This document shows positions 1 to 11,599 of a DNA stretch of 64,000 nucleotides, one piece after another; position 1 is the first letter of the stretch; each line of letters begins with the position of its first letter. The position numbers and the translations under genes are program-made. Below the pieces are notes generated by a model. It searched no databases. It was not told the origin of the DNA and saw only the letters and a list, made by a program, of their open reading frames with translations. Location: the NCBI RefSeq assembly GCF_040954645.1, contig NC_092806.1, forward strand, positions 113,814,458-113,878,457. Direction: 5' to 3'. Origin of the DNA: Diabrotica undecimpunctata. Its lineage: Eukaryota; Arthropoda; Insecta; Coleoptera; Chrysomelidae.

Positions 1-2514
1 GTTTACAAGATGAGTATTGTCTCTATTTTTTACAATGTTTACAAGAATCCTTGTTTTGATAATATTCAGTCAGAGACTTGAAAGGTTAACTTTTATGCTG
101 AGTGATCAGATGTATGAATGTGTGACTAACACTTAATTTTCACTTAAATTGAAGGAAATGTATTGAAAGTGTTTAGCAATGAAAGAAAATTTGTTTTATT
201 GTTGTTTTCAACACTCAAATTTATGTTAAAATCACCTGCAATAAAGACAGGACAATTATGTAAAAGCAGCACTCCATAATGGAGATCCTGAAGGATGATA
301 CATACACAAAATTAATATTTGAACTTGAAAAACACTAGTTATTGCTATATAATCCATATTATTTCTTACCTTCCACACTATTCCATTTAGAATATTGTTA
401 CGATAAATATTATGGCGTATAAAACTGTAAATATATTATGACTAATTCTGTTCTATTCTAGTTATTTCGGCGCTCAGTTGAAAGACCTGTTTACCTGAAT
501 TGTGATGAGTCACCCACGATTCGAAATTTCCAGAGGCAGGCCGAATAAAACCAGCATGGGTGACTTTCTTGGCTCTTCGATGGGGGATCGCCGCGATTCT
601 CGAATAACTGCATTTTATATTTAAAGAGGAATTTTGTTGTAAACAGGACAGTTAGTTTTTGAACATTGCGTCGCGTTTTATAATGTAACGCACGTATTAT
701 AAAAAATGTAGATAAATTATATAATTATTAGTGTAAGATAAATTAGTAATAAAGACTTTAATAAATTTATAAGTGTTATAAATAGAACCTTTAATAATAA
801 ATAAAAACAATAAATTAGATTAATAAAAACAGTTCAATATAACTAGCTCTTCCTTCACGCAGAGAGAGAGATATTCGTTTAAATATTCTTTAAAAGACGA
901 CTCTACTTTTAAATATCTTGATTTGATAGTACTAATATAAAACTGGACTGAAAAGTCGGAATTTAGTTTTTTTTATTAATTATAGGTGTGAATATTATAT
1001 TAATCGATTTTTTTGTTTCAGGTAATAATACACATGCAGTTTGGGTGGTAAGTTTTTAAAAATCAGTTATTAATAATATTAATGGGTTCAAACTTTCTAT
1101 TTATGTGCAGCTTTTTAGAGAAATATGCGTCATGTAAAAAGTTATGAGGACTAAAATTTAGTTACATCTTCGATTTCTCGACTTAAAATTTTTAATAACT
1201 TTTAAACTAGATATAAACTTTTTATATATAACATAATATAGCATTTTTAATGTGTTTTAACCGTAGTTGTAAATTAAAGTATTCAAATTTAAAAATTTAT
1301 TTATAAAAAAAATTGTTTATAAAAATTGGTACCACTTTCTGAGCTGGGGGACCTACATATTCGTATTCAGCGAAACATTTTACATAAGATAGAATAGTTT
1401 TCAACTGTCCTCCCTTCCACGCATGCAGAAAGGTACCCCTGCTGTCTGACTATTTCAGTAGATATTTCGGCTGCATTAGACTAAAATAAGGCGTACCAAA
1501 ATAGATTTTATACTACAAAGTGCTTAGAGTGTGACCGAATCTTTTCATACATGCTAATTTTTTTTGTAATCTATGAATTGAATTTTACAATAAACCATTA
1601 ATTAAGGTAAATGAGAGGTGTCATTAATATACTAAGTCTATCAATTATTAATGTAAGAGATCAACAATCATAAATATTTTCCGTCTTGATACCGAGATTC
1701 AAAACATATCTTAAAGCTTTGATGTTTGTTCAGGAATAAAATTTGGTAATAAACTTCTATTTTTTATTCATTATAAAATACATTTTCTTGAAAAGCAATA
1801 ATAAATAGTGATCATAACACCGAAATATTGATAAAAATAAAATATTTATTGTAAAAATTGCTACAAAAGGAATCATTTAAAGTCCAACGAAGTATAGACT
1901 AGGTTTTCTTCAAGTTATGTGTTTACAGAACAGCGAAATATTTTTACTGATTTTTTTGACTGCAAAAGGCATTTGATATTGTACCCCATTCTTTACTTGT
2001 ACATGTGTGACATTTATACTACATAGGTACGACAATACATATTATTCCAATTATTACCGTACTTTCCTTTGTATGAATATTAATAATAAATCTCTCAGAA
2101 TATACAGGGCGCGCCAAACCTCTAGTTTTCTTGTTACGGCTTAACTATGCAGTAGGTATGTATGTAAAAAGTTTCAAATAAAACTAATGTATATCAAAGA
2201 CGATTATAATTTAAAATTATTTTCGACTATACAGGGTCAGGCAGAACAACGGAATAAACCAAAATTGTATTTTTTAATGGAACACCCGGTATATTAAACC
2301 TTTTACAAATATCAAGAGTTTTTATAAGGTTTTAGAGGCCTAAAGTTAAAAATGGTAATATTTAAAGGATTGTGGACTAGGCTTCCAAGATAATAAAAAT
2401 TTAAATGACATGTAAAAGTTTGTCTAGTGTAGTGTGATTTTTAAATAATTTAATATCTTTGACATCTTGACATTTTTGACCCCTTGACCATACAAGTACA
2501 GTGTGATCACTATA
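1..2514. other. AT-rich intergenic stretch, no gene seen
   Basis: No coding segment, RNA gene or terminal repeat could be supported here. The sequence is AT-rich with short A/T runs. A moderately GC-rich patch lies at about 480-600. Two motifs of the ACAGGG type, common at ends of insect mariner-like repeats, occur near 2104 and 2232, so the last 400 bases may hold decayed transposon ends. Confidence 0.5.
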
Positions 2515-2847
2515 GGCAGGGTTACACGTATCCAGTAACTGGCGCCAGTCACACTGGCACGATAGCGCTTGCGTAGTAGTGGCACCATCTAAATTTTTCT
2601 GACCTTTTCGTCCTCGTCTCCTCTAACCCCGCGCCAGCGTATACAGATCGTTCCAGTCTCTGGCGTACATGTGAAGAGTACAACAAACGACTGACTTTAC
2701 CAAGTAAGAACTGGCGTGTCACTGAGACTGGGGCCAACTACTGGATACGTGTAAACGTGCCTGTCCAGCGCTGTTCTAGTGCTTCATTGTGTTTCATTGA
2801 CATGCTAGTGAGACTGGTGCCAGTTACTGGATACGTGTAAACCTGGC
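2515..2847. mobile_element. Fold-back MITE-like element
   Basis: The left end (about 2515-2556) and right end (about 2806-2847) are inverted copies of one another, sharing the core ACACGTATCCAGTAACTGG (left) and its complement (right). A further copy in the right-end orientation lies inside, at about 2708-2762. The outermost inverted bases read GGCAGGGTT on the left and AACCTGGC on the right. I see no clean target duplication: the 3-bp and 8-bp flanks do not match. A short open frame across it is a by-product of the repeat and is not called as a gene. Small size, TIRs and lack of coding capacity fit a non-autonomous DNA transposon; the superfamily is uncertain (hAT or Harbinger possible). Confidence 0.65.
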
Positions 2848-3783
2848 TTATTTTCAAATACGTAATTTTTATATATTTTTTTAATATTGTTCTGAAGCTA
2901 TTTTCTTGTGGCATTTTAAATTAAATTAAATTTACTAATGTTTGTATTTTGAGAACGATTTCCGAAGTGGAAATTGAAACGTCAATAAACTTTACTTTAC
3001 AATAAACTACTTTAACCTTTAATTGTGGCTTATTCCCAGTTAAATAGTAATTATATATTTTTTTAATGAAACACCTTGTATATTACTATGGTATTTGGTA
3101 GAAATATTACAACCTTTCTTTTGGTATGAGGTTGTGCATACGTAACATGTTTCGTTTTGTAGATATTTAGAGAAGAACTATGGATTTCAAGTTTTTGCTG
3201 ATTTTTTATTAAAAAAATTTTTTGTCACAAAAAAGACAAATATATGTTTTTAGAACTAATAAAAATTATAAGAAATAATTTTAATCTAATATTATAAAAG
3301 AAAAATTAAAAGATCCAAGTATTGAAAGTGCTAGTAAAAATTACTTGAATTTAATGTCTCATCATGTTACATACAATTTATTTATTGAGCATAAATAATC
3401 CCTTTTTATTTGACATTTGTTTTCAAAAATGCTTCCTCGGCGTGTTATAAGCACTTAAGGCTGAAAAATAACCAGAAATCACCATTTTTAAAAATTCATT
3501 TATCTGCTTATACTAAAGCTTTTTGACTATTCTTTTCGTAAAATGATCCATAGAAGTTATTCTTTAACCAGATATTTTATGTTTGTTTCTGTACAGGTTA
3601 TTCTCGATAATTTTGCCATAAAATGTTTATACAATATTGAAATTTTCTCATAAGAGGTGAAAATATAAAGATCACAAATAATCGTTTTTCCAAACCCTTT
3701 TGATCAACTTCTAAACAATATGTTTAAACAATATAAGTTAAGAATTAATACATTTTATTTCCTGAGTGTTTGGGTCTTCCTAT
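2848..3783. other. AT-rich stretch before the LTR element
   Basis: Apart from the hairpin repeat at 2945-3050, nothing recognisable is present. The last four bases, CTAT at 3780-3783, form the left target duplication of the LTR retrotransposon that follows. Confidence 0.5.
2945..3050 (+). repeat. Dispersed repeat with a short hairpin, copy 1
   Basis: This copy contains GATTTCCGAAGTGGAAAT followed by TGAAACGTC, then an AT-rich stretch and TGTGGCTTATTCCC. A diverged copy in the same orientation and order lies at 37204-37306. The arms ATTTCC and GGAAAT can pair, and the pairing is kept in the second copy. I believe such sequences occur at ends of insect retroelements, possibly Penelope-like ones, but the family is not proven here. 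Confidence 0.5.
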
Positions 3784-5841
3784 TGTAACAGTCGTTACTT
3801 ATACTGTATTGATATAAAAATAATTTCAGAGATGTAGTATGGGCTGCCTAACTTTAAGTGTTCATTTGCCCATTAAGTGTGTATTGTTAATAATTTAAGT
3901 TGTCACTCTGTTCTAATTTGGTACCATTGCGGACAAGAGAAATGACAGGAGACTAGGGGAAGTGGAAAAATGGCTCTTCTTGGTTAATTAACAGTGAATT
4001 AAAAATCACTTTTGATCGGGAGTTTGAAGTGGTACATACACAGGTGGCAGTTAGCGAAAGAAAATCCAATTATTGCATAGAATTTCCTTCACTTCAAGAA
4101 GTTAAATATTCTAAGTATACCATAACGATTTAATTGACGGTGTTTTCGCAAACTCGGGAGGTGAAGTGAGATTTCTAGCACGGAATCAAGTAGCTATCTG
4201 GTAAATAATAATTTTTTATATTATAAACATTAGAGTATTTTATCTATATCCTATTATTCAGATTCATTATTTCATATTTTAATATAGTATTTTGTCCAAG
4301 GCCATTATATTTTTACTCTATGTAAAGCAAGGTCACGCTACATCCGATTGGATGGGTTTTTTTTATCTACTATAATTATCTTTTTGCTCCGGTTTCTTAT
4401 GCTGAAAGAAACTTTCCTCACTTCTTCTTTGATTTCTTTTTATCAATATTGAGATTAGAAGTAACGGGGAATTGTTTTCAGCCACCTACCATGTAATTAT
4501 AAATTTCCCTCAGAACATCCGAGGGAGAGTACCACTTCAACTCTATTAGAATCAGGGTCATTGGGACAAGCCACAGGGAGTATTATCTACTCCACCCTCA
4601 TTTTTTCTCCAGCCTGCACCTAGAGGTAGGGCAGGACAGTCATCATCGGAACTGAGCCAATTAGCACCAGCTCCGTGCTAATTTCGGACCTCAAGGAGGA
4701 CTTCGCTGGGACACCGAAACCATTCGGGAGTATCCTTCCAGACAGCTGTAGGAGGACAGTTGGTTTTTGATTCAGAACTATATATATATATATCTTGTTT
4801 CACCAGTTCTAGTTTTTTTTTATAACATATATATATATATATTAATTAATATAACTCCCCTTGGTGTAAGGTATCGGTAAGTTTGAGCTCAAATTCTACC
4901 CAGAGATTATCTTCCATTGTTTTTTGTATTAACCATTTATTTCATTATTAACTTTAATTATTTTATTATTTGTTTATTTAACTAATTTTTTATATTTCAT
5001 CTTGCGTTATTAACTCCGGTTATTATCCCTTCAGGATAATATACCGTTTCAATTGTTTAACTTGGCTTGTTCCCATTTATATATATTATTTTGTTTGTAT
5101 GTGCATTTAGAGTTGTTTAACAATATTGTTGGTCATATTGTAGGTAAGTTTGATATATTTACTTGGCTATACGTTCTTCCAACGTTAGCATTATTTTGTT
5201 TAAGGTTGTTTTTTAACCTAGATGTAGGTTGTACACTCTATATCAGAGTTATTCTGTGTAGTTTTCAACTTTTTATTATAGTTGTTTTCAACATTTCTTT
5301 TTTTTTTAAATATTATATTGTGAAATTTTCATATACTTTTTGGTAACTTAGAGATTGTCAGAATCTAAGAAGTTATATTTAATAAACTTGAATTTGTTTT
5401 GCATATAATTTTTTATTAATATTTCCTTACCTTTTTACATTTACAGCATTTTTGTTTATTAAGTCAACTTTAATTAATATTAGCAGTATACGATACCTGG
5501 AAGAGTGACTGTTACTCTTTTTAGAGTATTATCCCTCTTCTGGCGCCCTCAATTTGTTTTCTTTGTTAATTTTCATTATATATATTCATTTTTCATATCT
5601 TCTTTTCTATCCATCATACATATTTTCCTGATTTACTGTCTTTAAAAGGCATGCAAATTGGCCGTATCCATCCTTGAGTTTCTAGTGGTCATTCTCTTGC
5701 CTACATTGCTAGCCTAGCCACATTCCGTTCAATATTTTTTTTTTCATACTTCTTTACTTAATTGTTATCTATTTTATCCCATATATATAGACCACTCTTC
5801 TTATACCTCTCTCCTCCTACACACCCCAGTATTTTGTTACA
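3784..5841 (+). repeat. 5' LTR
   Basis: A 2058-bp long terminal repeat with TG...CA ends. It should hold the promoter and polyadenylation signal, though I cannot place the start site. It contains a short TA run at about 4782-4794 that is greatly expanded in the 3' LTR. A T-rich 97-codon frame (5053-5346) is repeated in the 3' LTR; its hydrophobic composition follows from T-richness and I do not treat it as a gene. Confidence 0.92.
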
Positions 5842-5862
5842 TCGGCGTCCCAACGCGGTGCC
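5842..5862 (+). promoter_or_regulatory. Putative tRNA primer-binding site
   Basis: The first bases after the left LTR read TCGGCGTCCCAACGCGGTGC. The position and the GGCGTCCCAACG-type sequence match the usual location and style of an LTR-element minus-strand primer site. The expected TGG start is imperfect (TCGG), and the tRNA was not identified. Confidence 0.45.
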
Positions 5863-6378
5863 TTTTCCAAGTTTTTGGTTTTAAGACAGTAGCTTTTAGC
5901 TGATTTTTTTTTCTTACTCGAGTTTTTGTATATTTGCTTTTTTTTTACTTATATTATTGCTGATTTATTCTATCTTTAAATTTTTTTATTAATACTAAAC
6001 AGGTATATTTATACTGCTGTATTGATTTATTAGTTTTATTTATTAGATTTATTAGTTATTAATATTTTGAGACCTCAGTGATAGGTTATAGTAGTACAAC
6101 TTACATTCTAGGTTGAATTTTGTATTTTTATTGAGAACTTATATTTACTTACTTACCTATACATACTTATATCGTATATTATATAAACTTTTATTCCTAC
6201 AGCCAACAGTATTATACTTATAGGTACTATTAATTGTTGCATATATATTAATATTTGGTTTAGAATAGTTATAATTTACATATAACTAGAAATTATTTTG
6301 AGTATTTTAGTAAGATAACTAAGGTATTTATTTGATTATATATATATTATTTTTGCTGGCTATTTTGATCTTGGTGGT
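5863..6378 (+). other. Leader region of the LTR element
   Basis: This T-rich, non-coding stretch lies between the primer site and the integrase remnant. No gag-like frame is present. It is where gag, protease, RT and most of integrase would be expected, so a large internal deletion is inferred. Confidence 0.5.
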
Positions 6379-6888
6379 GTGTTGCTAATAACTTGGCCAC
6401 ATTTTTTTCACAAATCAGTCCTGAAATTAACTCCTAATCATGAAACGTTGAATCCGCCTGTTTTAAGTGATCACAGATGGTCAACTACCAATTCTTCTTT
6501 ACCCAGTAGCGTTAAACACAATTCTAATGATTACAGTAGTGAAATAGTTCCATTATCAGTATCAACTTTTAGGTTTGTTGATGATGATGATATGTCTATG
6601 GTTGTACCATATAATATTTATAACCAATCAAATACTTTAGATTTGCGATTCTTTGTTGGCGATAGAGTTTTAAAGAGAAACTTTATAAAATCAAGTAAAG
6701 GTGGTGCTATTTCGGCAAAATTTTGCCAGAAATACATTCCGTGTACGGTTGTAAGGGTAATATCTCCTTTGGTATATGAATTAAGGGACAATTCGTCCAA
6801 CAAACGAATTGGTCAATTTCATGTAAAGGATTTACTGCCTGATAACACCATCGACGAGGTTAGTTCTTCATCCTCAGAAGAAGACTAA
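6379..6888 (+). pseudogene. Gypsy-type integrase C-terminal remnant
   Basis: This 169-codon open frame is the only coding part kept by the LTR element. Its centre reads DLRFFVGDRVLKRNF, then KYIPCTVVRVISPLVYEL and HVKDLLPDN. That pattern (GD-V-K-RNF, then a YxxxxVxxxxSPxVYEL block, then HxKDLxPD) is what I know from the end of Ty3/Gypsy polyproteins after the integrase core. The tail is acidic and ends SSSSSEED. The first 60 residues have no recognised domain, and the ATG may be incidental, since a real pol product would be read from far upstream. No catalytic DDE residues are present, so the protein alone could not integrate DNA. It could be a leftover or a short DNA-binding peptide; the former is more likely. 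Confidence 0.75.
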
Positions 6889-7657
6889 CTTAACACTTTC
6901 GTTTAAGCTAATCTCTTTCTCTGTTTGTCTTTAGCTTATTTTGATTATATTTTGCATTTTAGTCTAAGATTTTCTTAATCACTAGATAACGTAGGTACAC
7001 CGCTATTTTTTGTATCTTTTGGCATTGGTTAATGACTTCTATAACTTATTAGATAATTAGTATGTATGACTTATCCATTTTCTTTTATATTATAAATGAT
7101 GCACTTTATAATGAATTAATATTCTTAAGTACTAATCTTCCCAGGAGAATTACTCCTTTTAACCTCATATGATACGAGGGTTGTTTAGTATATATTTACA
7201 TATTTAGATTTATACTTATAGTTAATCCTATTACTGATAAGGAACTATGGAACTATGTTGTTACACTACTGGATCATATATTGTGTGTTATATTTTTGAT
7301 ATTTGATTCCTTAGTATTTGTTTTGATATATTTGTTCAATATTTACCAATTTGGAAAGATGTGATTTTTTTTTATCTTTGGTCTGCTTTATTTTCACTTG
7401 TCACGAAAATCTTAAATACTCTACAATAATTTATGTCCTGATTCCATATACAGGATGGTTCTGGAATTAGTTTGGAATTTTGAAGTAGGTAAGGATGACC
7501 GGTGTCCTTCTTATTTCTTCTTATTTATTCTTCTGAATTTTCTGTCAATGAATCTGTCAATACTCAGCTTTAGTGAATACGTGGGTTCGAGATTGTTGCT
7601 CAGCAACTGATCACTGCTGCTCAATTAGGTTCGTACTATATGTGTTTATTGCAGAGT
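6889..7657 (+). other. Internal non-coding part of the LTR element
   Basis: AT-rich sequence after the integrase stop, belonging to the LTR element. It runs up to the target duplication of the nested LINE. I see no gene in it. Confidence 0.5.
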
Positions 7658-7671
7658 AGGCAGATGTTTAT
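7658..7671. repeat. Target site duplication of the RTE-like LINE, low-coordinate copy
   Basis: AGGCAGATGTTTAT is repeated exactly at 10911-10924. Removing the insert and one copy rejoins the LTR element's internal sequence. Confidence 0.93.
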
Positions 7672-7692
7672 CATCATCATATAACGGGGGTC

Positions 7693-10653
7693 CTACGGCG
7701 ATTGCCGCTTCCCGCATTTCAGCCTCCATCTTTTCCTATCTCTCCAGTCTCCCTCTTCTAAGCCTCTAGATTGCATTGTTTTTGTAATTTCTCTTCTCCA
7801 GGAATTTGGTGGTCTTCCCCTTTTCCTTCTTTCTGGCGGGACATACATTAAGGCTTTCTTTGGCCACCGCTCCTCCTCCATTCTCATCACGTGACCATAC
7901 CATTGTAATTGCCTTCCTTGTATTCTATCTGAAAGAGTATCTCTAATTCCTGCACGGTTTCGTATTTCCTCATTCCTGATTCTTTCCATTCTCGATACTC
8001 GACATGACCTTCTAAGATAATCCATTTCCACAACGTCTACTTTATCTCGTTCATTCTTTGTCATCGTCCAACATTCGGCACCATATGTGGTAATTGGTTC
8101 TACAATTGCTCTGTATACGCGAAGTTTGGTATGCATCTTTATTTTATTAGACCACAGTAATGAATTCAGTATTCGGATGCATTTTTTCCCTTGGGTTATT
8201 CGGTTTTGTACATCTATCTTAACTCTGCCATCTGCTGATATGATGCTTCCTAGATATTTATACTGGTTGCAGCCTTTTATGACTGCGTTTTCAAGCCTCA
8301 GATCTGTGGTATTTCCTCCAATTTTTAAATATTCTGTTTTGCTTATGTTTACAGTAAGCCCCCATTTGGCATATTCCTCAAATAATTTTCGATTCATATA
8401 ATTTATATCTTCCTCATCGGTTGCAACCACCACCTGATCATCTGCAAACAACAATGTATACAGAGTTTCTTGTCCCACTTCGATGCCCATAAATCTACAT
8501 TTATTTCTCCAATTCCTCAATGCTTCTTGGACGTATATTTTAAAGAGTGTCGGTGACAAACAGCATCCTTGCTTTAGGCCTTTAGTGACTTTAAATTCAT
8601 TTGAGGTTCTGGTTCCAATTTTTACACAACTAACTGCATTTTCGTACAATTTATATATCGCTCGGATATACGTCGAATCCAATCCGGACCTTTTGAGGAC
8701 CTCAAACATTTTCTTTAACGGGACACTATCATATGCTTTCTCAAGGTCTATAAATACCAAATGGGTCTCTCTACTTCTTTCGACACGCTTTTCAATTATT
8801 TGTCGTAGGATAAATATATTATCAAGGCAGGATCTCCCGGTACGAAAGCCGCTTTGTTCTTCAATATCTTGTATCTGTCTTTCAACCCTCTTCTTTAATA
8901 TTCTGCCGTACAACCGGCCCACAGAGCTCGTCACAGTAATACCTCTATAATTGGAACAGTCTCTTTTATTCCCTCTCTTATATATGGAGCTTATATAAGA
9001 TTTATTCCAATCTCTAGGAATTTCCTGGTCTCCACACATACATTTATTGAAAAGGTCTACTATTAATTCTAAAAGTGCAGTCGGCCCATATTTAACCAGC
9101 TCTATGGGAATGTCTCCAGGCCCTGCGGCTTTTCCGTTTTTAACCTCTTTTAAGGTTTCCGTCAATTCAGATAATGTTATTATAGGGATTTCCTGTCTTT
9201 TGTCTCTGTTGTCTATTAATTCCCTTATCTTTTCCCATCTGTACTCTACTCTATCCTCTTTCAGCAGTTTCGTATAATATTCTTCCCATTCATTTAACTT
9301 TATGAGAGAAATGTTGTCTTCATTTTTCTCATTTTTCCTAAACTGTTTTAATGTTTTCCAAGCTTGCGCCACTTTTGTTCCACCCATAAATCTGTCCAGT
9401 TCATCACACTTAGCCTCCCAGTTTATATTTTTCGCCTTATCCACGTCTTTTTTAACTTCTCTATTCCATTTAGCGTATATTTCTCTGTCTTGAGGATCTT
9501 TGGATTGAAGCCATATGTGATATGCTTGTTTTTTCTTGAGAACTTTCTCTTCTAGTTCCGTTGACAACCATTCAGGTTTTCCTTTTTTCCGATTTTCAAC
9601 TTTTCCCAGTGCTTCATTTGCCGCTTCATGAATATATTTTTTAATTTCCTCATACAGACTTTCAGGGTCTAAGTCCTTTGTTTCTATATTTTTTATTTTC
9701 TGAGCTATTCTAATTTTATATAAGAACTTTGTCGAATCTTGTTTAAAGCTTTCCAGGTTATATTTTATGTTTTCTATGGTTGTTCCTATGTCTGTTACTT
9801 CATCATTTTTGTGACTTGATTGTTCTCTCTTAAATGTCACCATTACTTTTGCAATAATCATATGGTGGTCACTTCCACATTCTGGCCCTCTAAACACCTT
9901 CACGTCCTTCGTTTTTAGTTTAGAATCTTTACGATGAATGAAATAGTCAATTATTGATTTTAAATTCCTGGTAGGCTGCGTCCATGTAAATTTATGTATA
10001 TTCTTATGGGGGAAGAAACCATTTAATATTTTCAAAGAATGTGCCTCGCAAAAATCTATTAATCTTTGGCCATTGTCGTTCAGAATGTCTTCTCCATATC
10101 TCCCTATTATTTCACTGTTGGAGCTCTTTCCGGTTCTTGCATTAAGATCACCTAAGATCCAAATTTCTTTCTTCTTATTAATTGTGGCTAGAACAGTTGT
10201 TAACTTGTTAAAGTACTCTTCCTTGCTGTCAACCCTTGAGTCATCCGTCGGTGCATATGTTCCAATTACCACTATTTCATGGCCATTTTTCTTAATTTCC
10301 ATGAGGATAATTCTTTCATCTATTTCTTGCCATGATTTAATACATTTTTTCAGTTTCTGATGTATTGCTATAGACACTCCCCTTTTAGCTCGTTCGCTCT
10401 TTTCTACGCCACTATAGAAATGCAGGTATTCGTTTATCTTTTCATTTCCTCTTCCTTTTTTCTTTACTTCAGTTAATACACAGATGTCTAGTTTCATTTT
10501 ACTCAGTTCACGGAAGACCTCCTCTTGTTTTGTCCTTATTCCTTGTATGTTCCAAGCACCCAAATTCATAATCCATTTTCTTTGCGAATTTCGTTTATAG
10601 TTTAATCCGTCCGAATTCCAAGGCTTTTTGCTGAAATTTTTAACTTTGATCAT
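7693..10653 (-). CDS. LINE polyprotein: AP endonuclease plus reverse transcriptase (986 aa)
   Basis: One uninterrupted frame encodes both enzymes a LINE needs to nick a target and copy its RNA into it. The N-terminus (about residues 30-265) is an APE-type endonuclease: AWNIQG, the acidic LTEVK, GDLNARTG and SDHH in order. The RT domain (about 540-800) shows YRGITV (near 565), SGFRTGRSCLDNIF, FIDLEKAYDSVP, GLKQGCCLSPTLF and the catalytic box FADD near residue 735. A C-terminal domain (about 840-980) has YGAECWTMT, then WYGHVMRM and a basic RRKRGRPPNSW segment, familiar from RTE-related insect LINEs. The length, about 1000 residues with no separate ORF1, fits RTE. The start ATG is the first in frame after the leader. 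No stop, frameshift or missing catalytic residue was seen, so it may be active. Clade assignment is by motif memory, not by a tree. Confidence 0.93.
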   Translation of the reverse strand: MIKVKNFSKKPWNSDGLNYKRNSQRKWIMNLGAWNIQGIRTKQEEVFRELSKMKLDICVLTEVKKKGRGNEKINEYLHFYSGVEKSERAKRGVSIAIHQKLKKCIKSWQEIDERIILMEIKKNGHEIVVIGTYAPTDDSRVDSKEEYFNKLTTVLATINKKKEIWILGDLNARTGKSSNSEIIGRYGEDILNDNGQRLIDFCEAHSLKILNGFFPHKNIHKFTWTQPTRNLKSIIDYFIHRKDSKLKTKDVKVFRGPECGSDHHMIIAKVMVTFKREQSSHKNDEVTDIGTTIENIKYNLESFKQDSTKFLYKIRIAQKIKNIETKDLDPESLYEEIKKYIHEAANEALGKVENRKKGKPEWLSTELEEKVLKKKQAYHIWLQSKDPQDREIYAKWNREVKKDVDKAKNINWEAKCDELDRFMGGTKVAQAWKTLKQFRKNEKNEDNISLIKLNEWEEYYTKLLKEDRVEYRWEKIRELIDNRDKRQEIPIITLSELTETLKEVKNGKAAGPGDIPIELVKYGPTALLELIVDLFNKCMCGDQEIPRDWNKSYISSIYKRGNKRDCSNYRGITVTSSVGRLYGRILKKRVERQIQDIEEQSGFRTGRSCLDNIFILRQIIEKRVERSRETHLVFIDLEKAYDSVPLKKMFEVLKRSGLDSTYIRAIYKLYENAVSCVKIGTRTSNEFKVTKGLKQGCCLSPTLFKIYVQEALRNWRNKCRFMGIEVGQETLYTLLFADDQVVVATDEEDINYMNRKLFEEYAKWGLTVNISKTEYLKIGGNTTDLRLENAVIKGCNQYKYLGSIISADGRVKIDVQNRITQGKKCIRILNSLLWSNKIKMHTKLRVYRAIVEPITTYGAECWTMTKNERDKVDVVEMDYLRRSCRVSRMERIRNEEIRNRAGIRDTLSDRIQGRQLQWYGHVMRMEEERWPKKALMYVPPERRKRGRPPNSWRREITKTMQSRGLEEGDWRDRKRWRLKCGKRQSP

Positions 10654-10910
10654 TTTTTCCGAGTATCGAGGAGTTGGCCCGATGCCTCAACCCCCAACAT
10701 GGAGGACCAGGGTTTTAAATCAGAGTATCCTTCTCTTAGATAAGTTGCCTTCTCTACGGCTTAGGAGTCCTATCTACCCCACCTGTTGGTCCGCGGGTGG
10801 TATTTTATTTCCCACCTACCCGCCGGCCTAGCTGCAAACAGGCCGGTGAGGGCATTCCCCTATCCGCCACCTGGGGACGCGCTCTCTAGGGTTACAGGTT
10901 TCCCCGAGAG
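10654..10910 (-). promoter_or_regulatory. GC-rich 5' leader of the RTE-like LINE
   Basis: This 257-base leader is much richer in G and C than the surroundings and runs from the 5' junction to the ORF start. LINEs of this kind carry an internal promoter in this position, so promoter function is inferred from position and composition only. Confidence 0.5.
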
Positions 10911-10924
10911 AGGCAGATGTTTAT
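10911..10924. repeat. Target site duplication of the RTE-like LINE, high-coordinate copy
   Basis: Exact repeat of 7658-7671 (AGGCAGATGTTTAT). It marks the 5' end of the LINE insertion. Confidence 0.93.
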
Positions 10925-11599
10925 GCCTCATAATATTTCTGGTCAGGAAATGCTCGCGACATGTCCTAACCATTCTTGTGTGATTGTCCAAATATTCCAG
11001 TTACCTTTTCACAACTTGATAGGGAAGTTTAATTAGTTCATATTAGTTATCTTACTTCAGGTTATGTTTTTTTTCTTTAACTATCCCTACACATGTCAAG
11101 TTAGTCATTTTCATTATTTAAGAGTTTAGACAAATGAGTTGTCCTCTTAGTGTAATCCCACTTCTTTCCTTAGGCATAAATTGCTGTTTAGATTTAGGAC
11201 TATTCCCGGATAATTCCATGCTGCGAGAACTTGTTATAAATCTACAGTTTTGTTTAAAAATTGATTGCTTGTTCTCGACATATTTTTTTTTCTATCGTTA
11301 GTAATGGTATTATAGGAAAAGTCCACCACTTATATTTTCTTAGGATTTCTATTGGAATTTTATCGGTGTCTGGTTATTCTCATACATCTGTTGTAGCCAC
11401 ATGCTATAGTTAGCGAATACCAGCACACTCAAAATTTATTTAGCCTCTGAATTCCTTTAGTCCATTTTAGATTTTAGACTTTAGGTATTTATCTTTATCT
11501 TTGGTTTAGTTCAGTTACATATTACATTACTTAGTCTGAATAAGTGTGACGATGCTGCTTCACACTTTAGGAAATTTTGCTTTATAGTAATTACTTAGT
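10925..11599 (+). other. Internal non-coding part of the LTR element
   Basis: AT-rich sequence between the nested LINE and the tandem array, part of the LTR element by position. No gene is seen. Confidence 0.45.

Larger units (their letters stand above)
7672..10910 (-). mobile_element. Full-length RTE-like LINE nested antisense in the LTR element
   Basis: A 3.24-kb insertion bounded by an exact 14-bp duplication. On the minus strand it has a GC-rich 5' leader (10654-10910), one long ORF, a very short 3' UTR and a terminal ATGATGATGAT tail (plus-strand 7671-7681). An ATG-type trinucleotide tail rather than poly(A) is typical of RTE-related LINEs as I know them. Because the 5' end is present, this is a complete insertion rather than the usual 5'-truncated copy. 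It lies within the internal region of the LTR element and is therefore younger than that insertion. Confidence 0.92.

Noticed and set aside
5053..5346. 97-codon hydrophobic frame, repeated at 13906-14199
   Set aside because: It is duplicated only because it lies in the LTRs; the T-rich base composition alone gives a hydrophobic reading, and there is no domain or start context.
8087..10360. Several 63-155-codon plus-strand frames
   Set aside because: They lie antisense to the intact LINE frame and have no recognisable domain; they are shadows.
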